DNA of 64,000 bases from Owenia fusiformis (GCA_903813345.2 CAIIXF020000003.1:25189248-25253247), one strand, 5' to 3'; positions 1 through 12,697 are shown, counted from the first letter of the stretch. Numbers and translations: made by a program. Notes: generated by a model not told the origin, from the letters alone.

Positions 1-157
1 CAAATCTAGAATGAAAATTTACTTGAGCTTTATTAGGAACATTCCAGGATTTTATATTATATTATTCATGAAGTAAGCCAGCCCAGTAGAGCGTGTACAT
101 GATACAAGTGGTCCCAGGTTTGCCCATATGTTATTGTACTTACATGTATGTTCTTCA

Positions 158-390
158 GGGTTCTGACCTCACTATCCATGTTCCTTCCTCCCGAACCACA
201 TTCTCACAACTCAAATATCAATTCTGTCGCAAACCACCAGTTCCTTTCTCCAGTCACAAACCACAGAAATAGTGGAGAAATAAGTTAGGGAGAAAGAAAG
301 TCCTGGTTTGCAACTAAAGAATCAATATTTGCGTTGGAGAGCATGGTTCGAAGGGAAGGAATGAGGATAGCGAGGTCAGACCACGTTTGC
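158..390. repeat. Imperfect inverted repeat (foldback)
   Basis: About 85-bp arms (roughly 160-245 and 292-385) are reverse complements with scattered mismatches: the left arm reads ttctgacctcactatcc and the right arm, reversed, ttctgacctcgctatcc... after a short offset. The 45-bp loop is purine-rich. It looks like a foldback MITE in the upstream FBXO15 intron. The rest of 1-1000 shows nothing else I can name; no F-box-side exon was found there. Confidence 0.6.
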
Positions 391-1019
391 GGTTTGTGGA
401 AGTCTAGGACTCTTGGTTTTGCAACACAATAAAGATCATTGATCTATATCTTAGATTGACCGAATGTACAGTACTTGACTCATACCAACCAGATAACTTC
501 TATGATAATCACCCAAGGGCATCACTCATTTTAGAAACATTCAAATTAGCACCCATTACTGCTTGATCTGAAGTATTGGGGTCTGCTACTCAAGGGTGTT
601 GCTGTGATCTTGTGTCAAATTGAGAAATGGATTATTTCACCTAATGTGACATTCATTGAAACACACAGCTCAAGCATTACAATGATTTATATTCAGTACA
701 TTTATTTTTAGCAGATTTCTTTGAAACGGTTTAAGTATGAGATAAACATGATTGCGTTTCAACCAATAGAATCAGTCCTATGTTTGCCATTATTTACCAT
801 CTATTTTAAAAACATCCCAATCTGTATCTCTTTCTCAGGTTTCAATGTCACAAAGGATGAATTTGCTTTCATTGATAACCTTGAGTTTATAATTCAAGCA
901 AACAAACAACTTAGTTTGGGACAACATGATCTTATTTTTACTTTCTTTGATCCGACAAAATGTTCAATATAATGTTACTTGCGAATAAAGTAATCTGATA
1001 AAATGATTTCTCATTGTAT

Positions 1020-1235
1020 ATATTGCATAATGATGGTGATGTACATTGTTATACCCCCACATCATGTGGGGCTATATTTTTGTATATTGCAGAATGATCA
1101 TGGTATTTATGTTTCGGTATATTGCAGCATGATTGTAGTATTACCTTGTTGTAATACGTAGAATGATGGTGATATAACATTGTTGTAATTATTGCATTAT
1201 GATGGTGATTTTGCATTATTGTACATTAAAGACGC
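1020..1235 (+). repeat. Diverged tandem repeats resembling a splice acceptor, block 1
   Basis: Five diverged 32-40-bp units, each built round ttgca(g/t)aatgatggtgat followed by an acattgt-like tail. The core resembles the real acceptor and first codons of the FBXO15 exon at 2607 (ttgcag|AATGATGGTGG). A second block lies at 2445-2606, separated by about 1.2 kb that includes an unrelated dispersed repeat. Confidence 0.6.
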
Positions 1236-1559
1236 ACTATACTTAATTTAGAAGAAAAAATAATAAAATAATCATTGAAACATGTTACTCACACACTTGC
1301 TCAAATATTACAAAAAATTGATTTGCTTGAATATTGAACCAAGAAAAAAATAACTCGCATAGAAAAAAGCACTTGAAGTTCAGAGATCATAAGACATGCA
1401 TGCACATGTTATAACAAAGTCCATATTTTAAATTACTATTGATTTAAAAGATGGCGACACTTCTATAAAAATGAATGTTTCATGTAATACAAACAACTTT
1501 GCCATCTTTCAATGACATTGATAAAAACTTGATATGTAAAGCTTGACAGATCGAAAATA

Positions 1560-2230
1560 TTTTTACCCCATCGAACAAAGTTCGGAGGGATATAGGGAAT
1601 GCCTCCGTCCGTCCGTATGTACATCCATCCGTCCGTCAGTCCATCCGTCCGGGCAATAACTCAAATACCGTTGGCCCTATTTTGTTCATATTTTGTACAC
1701 ATATACCCTATGGGAGTAGAAGTCCTGCTCGAAAGCCGATTTTCAAAATGGCCGCTCATTTAAAAATGGTGGCCATTTTAGTGCCGATTTTACAGTAATT
1801 TAGGTGCAATATGTAAAACTGTAATAGCAATATGTTTTAAATGTAAACAAATTATATAGGACATTAATAAAGCTAGAAATGTAGATATTTAAGAAACACA
1901 TGGCAGCCATCTTGAAAAATGGCCGCCTTTACTCGTTATTTTATGTTCTTTACTATAACTCGAAAAGTAGTGGAGCGATTTTGTTCATATTTGGCATGTG
2001 AATACTCTTAGCATGGAACACTGTCTAATGACACTTTTGGTAGAAGACGGCCATTTTGAAAAATGACCGCCATTTTAACATATTTTACAAAAGTAGTGGA
2101 GCGATTCTGTTCATATTTGGTATGTGAATACTAAGCATGGCACACTGTCTAATGTCACTTTTGGTAGAAGGTTGTCATTTTGAAAAATGGCTGCCATTTT
2201 TGCTATATACTTTGTTTGTAAATATGCCAA
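1560..2230 (+). repeat. Dispersed repeat with ccgtccgt tract and gccgccatttt blocks
   Basis: Starts with a gaacaaagttcggaggga-like end, then ccgtccgtccgt, then blocks of the form 'gcgattttgttcatatttgg' alternating with aaaatggccgccatttt. Recognisable relatives, mostly reversed, occur at about 21270-21600, 28900-29390, 39640-39880, 41440-41530 and 54360-54560. No ORF of note. It is an old interspersed family of unknown class. Confidence 0.6.
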
Positions 2231-2444
2231 CCATGGCTGTTCAATGGGATTTGCTACGCTTTGGCGTTGCTGTTGTCTAGTTTGATAATTTATTGTAAGC
2301 TTTGATGTGGTCCATTTGAGCTGTTGTTGGTGTCAAATGAAAGATAAGGTTCTTATCAATACATTAGACATACTATGAAATTTAAATGTAAGTCTTTATT
2401 TTGCCCAAATGTTGAAAATTCCCAAAGTGGGCCTTTAAGAAATG

Positions 2445-2606
2445 AAGGTGTATATTTCAGAATTATGATGAAAATGTACATATTTATATTGCAGAATGAT
2501 AGTAATGATGTATCATTGTGTAGTGCAGATTGATTGTGATGTAACATGTATTGTTTTATATTGTAGAATGATAGTAAACTGAATTTATATTTTTTGTATA
2601 TTGCAG
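2445..2606 (+). repeat. Splice-acceptor-like tandem repeats, block 2
   Basis: Four units (about 2450, 2488, 2522, 2556) carry tatattgcagaatgatag-type sequence and run directly into the authentic acceptor at 2605-2606. Several contain a usable-looking ttgcag or ttgtag followed by aatgat. Confidence 0.65.
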
Positions 2607-5600
2607 AATGATGGTGGTATAGCATTCATAAGCACCTGCCTACATCACCATATGTTAATCCCTCGATGTATCGAAGCCTCTGCTACAAGGTAACTTATTT
2701 ATTCATTTACTAGTTTTATTTTTTGTCTGATTAATAAAGTAGCAGGGGTTTCACTAGAATTTCTCACAACAGGTTAAATAAATGAAAACAACAGGCAAAA
2801 TTAATGGAAATCATAAATTTAACATGGAAAAGTTGAAAGTCCATAAAAACAACAGGCGATTTTGTGGAAACAACCAGGGAAAATCGTCTGTTGCCTGGTG
2901 CTAATGAAACCCCTGAAGTAATCAAATTTTGTGTCACATTAACTTGTCACATATAATGGCACGTTAAAGTAGTAGTATTTTTATCATTTAGGTCATACAT
3001 GCTACCACCCCACAAACCGATACTCGATGATGTAGACAAGGAATATGGTCTCCATGACTACAGCCTCATTCTGGAGTTGAGGAATCTCAGGCAATCTTTA
3101 CTATCAGTAAAGCAAACACGTTTACATTGTAAACCTGAAGAGATCAGTAAGTGCCATGCTGTGTACTTTATAGAGCTTTTGCGGTACAGCAAAATATTTC
3201 TCTTTAATGTACAGATAAAAAATTAGTCATAAGTATACCTGTATAATAGCAGAGACTTCATTCTATGGAATTTTTTGGCTCATATGATATGGACTTTTTT
3301 GGCTCATATGGTAAATCCATAGAATATCTCACTCTGTCTGTCCCTGTCTGTTCTTTGACAAGTAAAATCTGCCTATTATCTGAACTGAAATTTTTTGTTG
3401 TCAAAATATAAGGTCATGACACCATGTGACAATACTTATTTACTTGTTTTCTTACATCTAAAATTACTGTGTAACACATGTATGTATATCTTTATATAGG
3501 TGGAGCATGTGCTGTATTCGATGTTATTCACCCTGATGTGCAATATGAACACATTGTATTGGATAAGAAAATACAGTTTCTCTGGAAGACAGACCTGTTT
3601 AAAGGAGCAGCCCTGGTATGTACAATCATTGTTCTTCAAAGTTAGGATGTAAAATGTAGGGGTTAAGAACCAACAAGTACAACATAAGGCACTCATCTAG
3701 AGGTCTGTAGCCAATAATATGAGTGTTCACCTGGGCTAGCTTATTTAAGTACAATGTATATATATATATTTATTATATCATTGAAATGTTTCTCGCTTTC
3801 TCATTGGATAAGAACCGATCACATGATTAAAAATATTAGGGTGTATTTCATTGTTTCCTGCAGTCTCCAGTCGCAGCCTCGTTTTCAAATGTATATCCCA
3901 CGATGTATACCACGGAGTATATACCACGGTAGAAAGTCCCGGATGTTATGTTTTTGTTATGACGTCACACCAATATTGTAGAAAATACTTGGATACGAAC
4001 GGCAACAAAACATCATTGTTATGACGTCACAGCTTATATTTGTGGTATGAGCATGGGTACTCCTAACAATTGTGCATCCGTTGCCATGTTCTTGATGTTT
4101 ATAAACCAGTGATGTCACAAGTCATCTTGCACATGTGACTTTTGAGGATGAAAGATGGAAATATTTTGCATCTAAAAGTGGCTGTAGTTAGAGTGGTTAT
4201 TCTGATGAGCACATGTATTGTACCTATGTATTAAATGGTTAAAAGAAATACCCTTAATTTGTAGAACATTCAAATGATATAATAAATCAAATATTCCATT
4301 CTATTGAGGTGAATACATGTTCATCTTTCCCTCAGTATATTTCCCGCAGCCCGAAGGGAATATTTGGTATATATAAATTGACATGACATCTGATCAATAA
4401 CTAAATTCAGTCTGAAATTCCTGATGCATCATATTTATTTGATGCACATTTCAATTACCAGTCAATAGGTGACATACCACTCTTGCTATGCATCTGCTAT
4501 ATTATTATGTCATCGCCCACAAGTGGTATTCAGTGTTCAGTGGTTGGTGTTTGTTACCTGAGGGAAGGGTGCCTGTATAGTGTATACATATGCTCAACTC
4601 AACAGTAGACTCCTTAGAGATTATGTCAGTTTTTTTATTAGAACAAATATATAAGTGCATGTATACCCTCTCAATACGAGTGCAAATGTACTATATTATA
4701 TGAATGTGGACACATTTTTTTATTTTTTTTTATTTATCATGTTTTACTCAATACAATAATATATAAAAGAAAATTTCCAAAAAGGCGACTTTGTTTTTCA
4801 GTGAGTTATGTGGACAAATTTGGAAGACTTTATTCAAATGCTATGATGTTGTATTTATGTTTTATATTTTTGTTCAGAGCATGTGTATTCTGGATTGTGT
4901 GGTCCAAGATGAGAGGGGAGAAGTCTTCTGGACAGTATCTAGTCCTGTGGAAGTTAAACAACCCAAAGTCACCGATGGTAAGTCAGTCATCACTGTATCC
5001 CTGTGAATTATAACTCAGTCAGTTATGACTACATGTATATCTCTGTGAATTATGACTATATGAGTCAGTCAGTTATGACTATATCTCAGTGAATTATGAG
5101 TCAGTCAGTTATGACTATATCTCTGTGAATTATGGCTATATGATTCAGTCAGTTATGACTATATCTCAGTGAATTATGAGTCAGTCAGTTATGACTATAT
5201 CTCAGTGAATTCGAAGTCGGTCAGTTATGACTATATCTCTATGGATTATGACTATATGAGTCAGTCAGTTATGACTATATCTCAGTAAATTCAGAGTCAG
5301 TCAGTTATGACTATATCTCTGTGAATTATGACTATACGAGTCAGTCAGTTACGTGTATGACTATATCTCTGTGAATTATGACTATACGAGTCAGTCAGGT
5401 ATGACTATATCTCAGTAAATTATGAGTCAGTCAGTTATGACTATATCTCTGTGAATTATGACTATACGAGTCAGTCAGTTACGTGTATGACTATATCTCT
5501 GTGAATTATGACTATACGAGTCAGTCAGGTATGACTATATCTCAGTAAATTATGAGTCAGTCAGTTATGACTATATCTCTGTGAGTTATGACTATATGAT

Positions 5601-7368
5601 GCAGTCAGTTATGACTATATCTCAGTGAATTATGAGTCAGTCAGTTATGACTATATCCCTGTGAATTATGAGTCAGTCAGTTATGATTATATCTCTGTGA
5701 ATTATGACTATATGAGTCAGTCAGGTATGACTATATCTCAGTGAATTATGAGTCAGTCAGTTATGACTATATCTCAGTGAATTATTACAAATGAATGCAG
5801 TGAGTAATTACTGTGACTCTGTGAGTTATGATGATTTTTCAGTGAGTTATGACTATATGTATGTTTCAATGAGGCCAATTATGTTTCAATGACTTATGAC
5901 TTGTGAATAGTATCATCATACTAACTATAATACTAACATCAGTGAATTATGACTATTAAGATTGCAGTGAGATATTACTTCATTTCAGTGAGTCATGACG
6001 TTGTGTGATATGACCCTTATATTTCAGGAGTCACAACTGAATTCTGACTGTTTTCCTAGAGTGATGACTATACCACAGTGTGTTATGGCTGCATTTCATT
6101 AAATTATGACTATAAATAGATTGCATTTTTACTTTTTTTAGTGAGTTATGACTACACTGGTGATGTTCAGACTATAGATTATGCAGACTCAGGGGGAACC
6201 TTGCATCTCTCTATAACAGGTGTAAGTACAGGGTGACCCAAATGTTACCATATGTTATGTTATCGTGTGTTTTATTTCAATTATATAATGCAATCCACGT
6301 TTTGAATGACTTTCTTAATGATGAAATCTTAATAATGGAATCTTCTTGGTCTGTGTAGCAGATAGTAGTCGGTGCATAGACAGTGTTCAGGCCCATAGCC
6401 AGGATTTGCCAAGGGGGTTCACTTTTTGAAAAATTTTGGTTCGAAAATGGCCAAAATCACTTAAAAAGTGCTCATAATGGGGAAAAACTGCATGATTTTG
6501 AAAAAGTTTTTCGCCAGGGGGTTCGCTCGACCCCCCCCCCCTGGCTAAGGGCCTGGTGTACTTCATAGCATAGACTAAAGGGCGATTGAAATGATTTTTA
6601 ATTAATAGAGGGCAGGGCATACAATCTGTGTTTATTTATACTTCTCTTAATAGAATTCTACCACCGCTGCCATCTTTATATCTGCCCAAAACCTATTCTA
6701 TATCGGCAGCATACATTCTTGCTATTTTGACGATACAGTAAGACCTGTCTAAGTGAACATCTGTCTCTAGTGGACGCCTTTCCTCTGAACATACTCTACT
6801 GGCTTCTGGATAAATTACCTTCTCTACCGACATTGAACACATTTTTGTTGAAGTTAATTTGAGTTAAATATCAAATAGTTTTCTAAATGGGTTGCGTTTT
6901 TTATTAGATCACCCATATATATTACATTGATTCTTACAAGCAGTCTCTTTGAACCCTTGGACTGCCAAGTCTCAGTTCCATGTTTTTTCAATTTAAACGA
7001 GTATGATTTTATGTAGACACCACGAAAGGGCATCTTAGAGAATATACTCGATGGCAGACTGCAACGAAGGTTTTGTCTGATCTTATTGGAAATTAACCAT
7101 GGGGTCATTAACAGAAACTTTGTAAGGTTATGAATTGTAAATCAATTGTTGGAACCATGGATATAATGATGTCACAGTTAGAGAACAATGGATTTTACGA
7201 ATTCTTAACTTTACAAAGTTTCTGTCAATAACATCGAATACATGATATTTCATAATCATTATGTTTATATCTTTGCAGTTACCTGATGAAGAGAAGAATA
7301 TTGTGACTCATGTCCAGCTTAGAATTCCTACTACTGCCATCAACCACTGGTTTGCAACGCATTATTGA
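2607..7368 (+). CDS. FBXO15: FBXO15 homologue (F-box only protein 15), C-terminal six exons
   Basis: Coding exons 2607-2689, 2992-3146, 3500-3615, 4878-4977, 6142-6221 and 7279-7368 (stop TGA 7366-7368), all GT-AG and all in phase, giving the last 207 residues. The protein matches vertebrate FBXO15 as I recall it: LPPHKPILDD followed by EYGLHDY (human LPPHSPFLDD, EYGLHGY), a WKTDLFKGA block (human WKTDILDGC), DERGEVFW (human DEHGKPFW), an IDYADSGG block and the end INHWFATHY (human INHWFGTEY). FBXO15 is an SCF-type F-box protein; the family binds SKP1 through the N-terminal F-box and recruits substrates with the rest. The F-box is not in the window, and I found no earlier exon in 1-2606. The two longer introns next to the 2607 and 6142 exons hold tandem repeats. 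It converges on DGAT1. The join is by eye, but phase agrees at all five junctions. Confidence 0.9.
2744..2916 (+). mobile_element. MITE with CAGGGGTTTCA termini, copy 1
   Basis: Ends are caggggtttcactag and ctaatgaaacccctg, a short terminal inverted repeat. A second copy, same orientation and nearly collinear, is at 46697-46875. Flanks read aagtag and aagtaa, a possible short target duplication. It sits in an FBXO15 intron. Confidence 0.7.
3270..3345. repeat. Short ttttttggctcat repeat pair
   Basis: Two copies of ttttttggctcatatg about 30 bp apart, bracketed by attctatgg and ccatagaat. The motif matches the end of the MITE at 11961-12197, so this is probably a collapsed relative. Confidence 0.4.
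4268..4385. mobile_element. Degenerate hairpin MITE of the 'attgaggtgaatac' family
   Basis: Reads tgatataataaatcaaatattcc, then attgaggtgaatac and a cagcccgaaggg centre, as in the better copies at 12698-12838 and 14743-14903. The right arm is decayed. Confidence 0.45.
4979..6141 (+). repeat. Minisatellite filling an FBXO15 intron
   Basis: Dense from about 4980 to 5800, decayed to 6141. Units of about 20-60 bp alternate (a/g)tcagtcagttatgactat and atctc(t/a)gtgaattatgac. More than a dozen copies of cagtcagttatgac are visible. It begins within the donor (gtaagtcagtcatc at 4978) and ends at the acceptor tttagTGAGTTATGACTAC at 6142, whose sequence is itself unit-like. Confidence 0.85.
6388..6555. 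mobile_element. CAGGCCC-ended MITE, copy 1
   Basis: Terminal inverted repeats caggcccatagccagg and ccctggctaagggcctg bound 168 bp with inner motifs ggttcactttttgaaaaa, gtgctcataatgg and gcatgattttgaaa. Other copies are at 14100-14194, 18442-18625, 25151-25343 and 41255-41424. It lies in the last FBXO15 intron. Confidence 0.8.
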
Positions 7369-7640
7369 GGAACATCAAGTCATCATATCCATATAACAAT
7401 ATGGAAAATATATCATTTACATCACCATGCACTGTAGCATGTTCTAGACATACACATTACTATAGTGTCATTACTTAGTGATCACCTTATATACATGTAC
7501 AGTGTACACATAGACCAGAGCTGTCTATTTTAAAATGTGTATTGGACAGTTTATAGTCCAATTCAGGAGTCCAGTACATGTATACAATGTGACCCGTAAT
7601 GGTATAAATGTGTAATAAAGTCTTCGAATTAAAGGAGGAG
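7369..7640 (+). terminator. FBXO15: FBXO15 3' UTR and polyadenylation signal
   Basis: The sequence after the stop is non-coding. AATAAA at 7614-7619 (tgtaataaagtc), about 245 bases after the stop, is a canonical polyadenylation signal. A TIR element starts at 7631, where cleavage would be expected. Confidence 0.6.
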
Positions 7641-8359
7641 CACGTAGGCTATCGCAAACAATTTCAGAAGGTAATATCTTGGATTATGACTATTTTCTGA
7701 CAATGAAGACAGGTTTATCTTTTGATCAATTCATTATCTCAAAGAAAATTATATACAGTAATAATAAAGTCAAACAAACTAGGAGATATTTAACTAGCAA
7801 TCAACCCATTGACACACTTTTTCAAAGATGTTGACCCCATTTTTACCAGAAATGCAATCATTTTTTACAATGTTTAATGCAATACTATTCTTTATTTTGA
7901 TGTATCAAATAGTTCTTGAAAGAAAAACTTAATTGCTTTAAGATAAGTGTTCCCCATGTTATTTCTCCATTGAAAAATATCATGCTATTCATTGGTTTCA
8001 GTTCATTTTGGTCATTCAAATTCAGTATCTTTAAAGTCCCTGGAGCAATCAACTTTTCCTTATAGGAAATCAAACATGTCCCAAAGCACATTCTAATTAT
8101 GCATTGAACAATATAATAAAAGGTTGCATTTTTGGTGAAAATTAGGTCAACATTTTTGAAAAAGTACATGTATGTTGATTGGTCCATTGCCCCTTCAATA
8201 TCACTTAGGTCTGATTAACTAAATTATCATTATTTATATATACTTTTCTTGAAGATAATGAATGGATCTAAAAGATACACCCATGTTCATGATCAGAAAA
8301 TATTCATAATTCAAGTTGGAATAGTTTGAAATTGTTTGCGATAACCTACGTGCTCCTTT
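7631..8359. mobile_element. TIR element at the 3' end of FBXO15
   Basis: Inverted ends of about 30 bp: ggagcacgtaggctatcgc followed by aaacaatttc on the left, and gaaattgtttgcgataacc then tacgtgctcc on the right. The 729-bp interior has no convincing ORF, so it is non-autonomous. No clear target duplication. Confidence 0.75.
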
Positions 8360-9669
8360 CATGAGAGCAATTCAGTGGACAGCCAGTGACTTCAACTGTA
8401 AAATACATTATTTCTCTCAATTTCTTCAATAGATTTGTGCTAAGTGCGCCACATAAAATTAAAATGCCAGAAAACTGCTTAACTGTTCAAATTGATGCAA
8501 ATAAAGACTTGAGTGCCAAGATCTAACTAGGTTTTGGGCATGATGGGTAAATAACATGGCGGCCATTTTTCTCTCTCGCAACATTTATCACCGTGTGTAT
8601 TGTTAAAGATTTATGATGTTATCAGGTTACACCTAATGTCACTTCTTAAAATACATCAATACGTTTCTCTTGTAAATCTTTCTGAGTATGATTTACCTTC
8701 ACAATAAAGCTATATTGTTGGGCTTAGTTGAAAAAATGTGATTATTAATGTTTTTATAAATATTTCTGGACCATAATCATTAGTTTCAAGAACTAATATT
8801 TTGAAATATATTTTCCTGTTGAATATTCTTCAGCACTTGTGAGTACACTATTATTTTTCAACCAACCTTCACACAACAAAAGTCCTTCAAAAACACCTTT
8901 TTAAAATTTAAAGAGAAGTTTCTTGTATCACATTCTGATAACATTGTGGTTAAAATTTTACAAGGGGTCTTTAAAAACCAAAAGGAATAAATTCCATATT
9001 TGGGTGATAATGTATTATTTGTCTTGTTCATAACAGAAAAAAATATTTAAAAATTTGAGAATTCAAGCCAAACCAAAATATTTTTCTGAAAAGGCATAAT
9101 ATGTCTGAAACGTCAGTCTTTATATTTGAACATAGTCTGTACTGATTGAAAGCCCATGATTTGAACAACTAGGCCTATTCACCTTGGGGATACTATAATA
9201 TCATACATCTTCATGGAAGCAAACTTCTATTTCATTGTCAAACAAAGTGATTTCAAATCAATAGACACAGAAATCATACCATATATATTATGTTTGAAGT
9301 TTTTATTTTTTAACCAGTGATCATATACTGCAAGTTTATACACCATATGTAGGTTTACAAAAACACTCCATAAGCAAAATTACAATATTGTGCAAAATTC
9401 ATTGTAACTATGAAGCAGATTTTAGAACAAAACAATATCAAACAGAATGTGTTTTTAGAGTCAGGCAGAGCCTGGATCCAAAATAGGAACCACACCAATG
9501 ACATCTGACTTACTAATTAATGCCCCGATCTCATTAGCTCCGATTCATTGGCTGATGAATCGGAGCTTACATGAGCTAGGCATAAGATAAGAAAATATTG
9601 ATAAATATATGTATATTTCTTTAATAAATACACATCAATTTACCAGGCAATTTAGTTACCCTTAGTTGA
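8360..9669. other. Intergenic spacer without a recognised gene
   Basis: AT-rich spacer between the convergent FBXO15 and DGAT1. A segment near 8880-8950 resembles 23885-23945 (ccttcaaaaac, agtttc, tatcacattttgataacatt), so it is partly an old interspersed repeat. At 9534-9580 there is a hairpin with stems agctccgattcat and atgaatcggagct round a short loop. No coding signal. Confidence 0.5.
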
Positions 9670-10965
9670 AAACTTTATATACACCAAACATTTTTATGCT
9701 GCTATAGAGTAAATAATTTCAACTAATGTCATACTCATGGTATAATCCAAGTGTGTATACTAACAATCACATAGCGAAAGATGACATCAAATTTTGTAAA
9801 CATTAGTGAGGGGTTTTGATTATATGCACCAAACATTTCCATGCATGCTATAGAATGCATAGACTATTGACTAACAATTTAAGCTAATGTCATACTCATG
9901 GTATAATATAGTGTGTATACTAACAATCACACAGCCAAAGATGACATCAAAATGAGTAAACATTAGCGAGGGGTTTTGTTTATATGCACCATACATTTCA
10001 ATGTATGCTGTAGAGTACACAGTCTATTGACTAATAATTTCAGCTAATGTCATACTCAAGATATTATCCCAGTGTGTATACTAACAATCACTCAGCCAAA
10101 GATGACATCAAAATGTGTAAACATTAGAGAGGGGTTTTGTTTATATGCACCAAACATTTCAATGTATGCTATAGAGTAAACAGTCTATTGCCTTATAATT
10201 TCACCTTATGTCATACTCATGGTATAATCTTAATGTGTATATTAACAATCACATACATGTAGCCAAAGATGACATCAAATTGAGTAAACATTAGCGAGGG
10301 GTTTTGTTTATATGCACCAAACATTTCAATGTATGCTTTAGAGTACACAGTCTATTGACTAATAATTTCACCTTATGTCATACTCATGGTATAATCTTAA
10401 TGTGTATATTAACAATCACATACATGTAGCCAAAGATGACATCAAAATGAGTAAACATTAGCGAGGGGTTTTGTTTATATGCACCAAACATTTCAATGTA
10501 TGCTTTAGAGTACACAGTCTATTGACTAATAATTTCACCTTATGTCATACTCATGGTATAATCTTAATGTGTATATTAACAATCACATACATGTAGCCAA
10601 AGATGACATCAAATTGAGTAAACATTAGCGAGGGGTTTTGTTTATATGCACCAAACATTTCAATGTATGCTTTAGAGTACACAGTCTATTGACTAATAAT
10701 TTCACCTTATGTCATACTCATGGTATAATCTTAATGTGTATATTAACAATCACATACATGTAGCCAAAGATGACATCAAAATGAGTAAACATTGCCGAGG
10801 GGTTCTGTTTATGTGCACCAAACATTTCAATGCTTTTGAGTACACAGTCTATTGACTAATATTTTCACCTTGTCATACTCATGGTATAATCTTAGTGTGT
10901 ATACTAACAATCACACAGCCAAAGATGACATCAAAATGAGTAAACATTAATGAGGGGATTTGTTC
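9670..10965. repeat. Satellite array, 160-167-bp monomer, 8 units
   Basis: The marker gaggggtttt recurs at about 9808, 9968, 10129, 10296, 10463, 10630, 10797 and 10952, so spacings are 160, 161, 167, 167, 167, 167 and 155. Each unit carries tatatgcaccaaacattt, gtcatactcatggtataatc and agccaaagatgacatcaaa. The 167-bp units share an extra atacatgt before agcc and are close to identical; the outer units are more diverged. Confidence 0.92.
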
Positions 10966-11960
10966 CTTATTACAAAAGGTTGTAAATTTATGACTATCAT
11001 TACGTGAATTTGTTGAAATCAACAAACACTTACAGGTTTAAATCCCAAAAAGTGATCATAGATTGCAAACCTTTGAGGGGAGTGTACATGTATACATTAG
11101 CAAATACCTATACAAACATACATGCAGCTTATTTTGCTACAAATAGTCAACATTGTAAAATGTTGATTGGTCACAATTTATAATATTGCATAATCCAAAT
11201 TCAAATGTAACAATATACAAAAATAAAAAAATCCACATAATGCTGGAACAAATCAAATTAAGCTGAAAAAATAATCTTTGAATTATTTATAACTGTTCCA
11301 TATTTTCTTCCATCTTAAAAGGGATGTGATCTTGGAATGAACCTTAATAGACAAGTATTTGTCATTTGTAACTTCGATGTCTGAAAATAGTTAAAACATA
11401 AAGGGTTTAAGAATCTACATGTGTGTGTTTATATGAAGAATTAGATATTATAAATACATGCATTTTTGAACACAAATGTATATAAAATGTACTGTACAAC
11501 ATTTGCTATAATAAAATTGTTCAACACATTTCAGAAAAATATTTTCAGATTTTAGTATAACATGTCCTTTGACATTGCACTATTCAGTTGCCCTAAAACC
11601 TCAATATTGCAAGCCAATAACTTTGATAGATTTGCTAAACTTTTCCTTCAATGGTCCGATTTGAGGTAAATGTAAGTTATCGCAAATAGGCCATGTAAAC
11701 ATTTTACTAAGAGCTGCCAAAAGTTTTATGAAAAAATTCCCTGAAAATTAAAATACGTAAGTAAGAAATACCTGAGATTTCTTTCAACAGGAAAAATGCA
11801 TTTCTCTGATTTTCCCCTTAAATGTAAGGACGTTTTAATATTTTTCAGACATGTTTGATAAAGCCGATCCTTCCATTTTAGGTTTCTGTTACAAACCAAG
11901 ATTACTTATTCCAAGATCAAATTCCTTCGTATTTTTATCTACATGTATAATACTACAAGG
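10966..11960. other. Intergenic spacer with a weak inverted repeat
   Basis: AT-rich. Segments near 11320-11345 (gggatgtgatcttggaat) and 11910-11930 (attccaagatcaaattcc) are inverted relative to each other, with another inverted pair round gtctgaaaa, suggesting an old TIR element of about 600 bp. No ORF. Confidence 0.35.
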
Positions 11961-12197
11961 TGGGCCAAAAAATCTCCATATTATTATGTAAAATTATTCC
12001 ATCAAATACTATGAATCTCCAAGCTTACTTCTTTCATCTTAACACCCCTAAGATATAATAATGCCATTTTCATGTTTTGAGAACATCTGAACAATCAATT
12101 GATTCCTGCATCTTCAGCTAAAACATGTTTGATATATATGCCCTATCAAAAATAATGTCACCCAATAAAATAAAAATATGGAGATTTTTTGGCTCAT
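11961..12197. mobile_element. MITE with GCCAAAAAATCTCCATAT termini
   Basis: The left end tgggccaaaaaatctccata is mirrored on the right by tatggagattttttggctca. The 237-bp interior is AT-rich and non-coding. Confidence 0.75.
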
Positions 12198-12697
12198 TCT
12201 GTAAATGGTGTTAGTCTAATGACAGCTCATGGCATTATGTATAAAAGATACATCATTTACCCATTAACATATTTATCTCTATAAATTAAACCTAGTTCTA
12301 CTGTATACCATTATATAAGTTCAATCTAGCCTATAGTACATGAAGTATTATACAAACATAATATATAACTGTACATACCTTTATAAAAATACATAAACAT
12401 TTTTGATGGCACACATAACATGCACATATTATTTCTTGTATCACTGTCATATTCCTCACTCTCTGATTGATCTATGTCCTACACATGACTAAAAATAACA
12501 AGCGATATTCAATATTCAATTGAAGTCACTTGACTTCCATCTGACTTGACTTGAATACTCTTCATCTGATCCGTTGAATATCAAATGATATTCATCAGTC
12601 ACGGCTTAGTCCAGTGTTTTTGATTTTATATATCTCATGGAATACATTGTTATGACACCAATAGTTTGTAATTCCATTATGTGAGTGAGGAATATCA

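Noticed and set aside
721-972. 83-residue frame in the FBXO15 upstream intron
   Set aside because: It begins at TTG, matches nothing in FBXO15, and has no phase-compatible donor leading to the 2607 exon. The agg before 841 looks like an acceptor, but no exon follows convincingly.
9534-9580. Rho-independent-like terminator or small RNA hairpin
   Set aside because: The window is eukaryotic, and the hairpin resembles the ends of local foldback repeats. Nothing suggests transcription.
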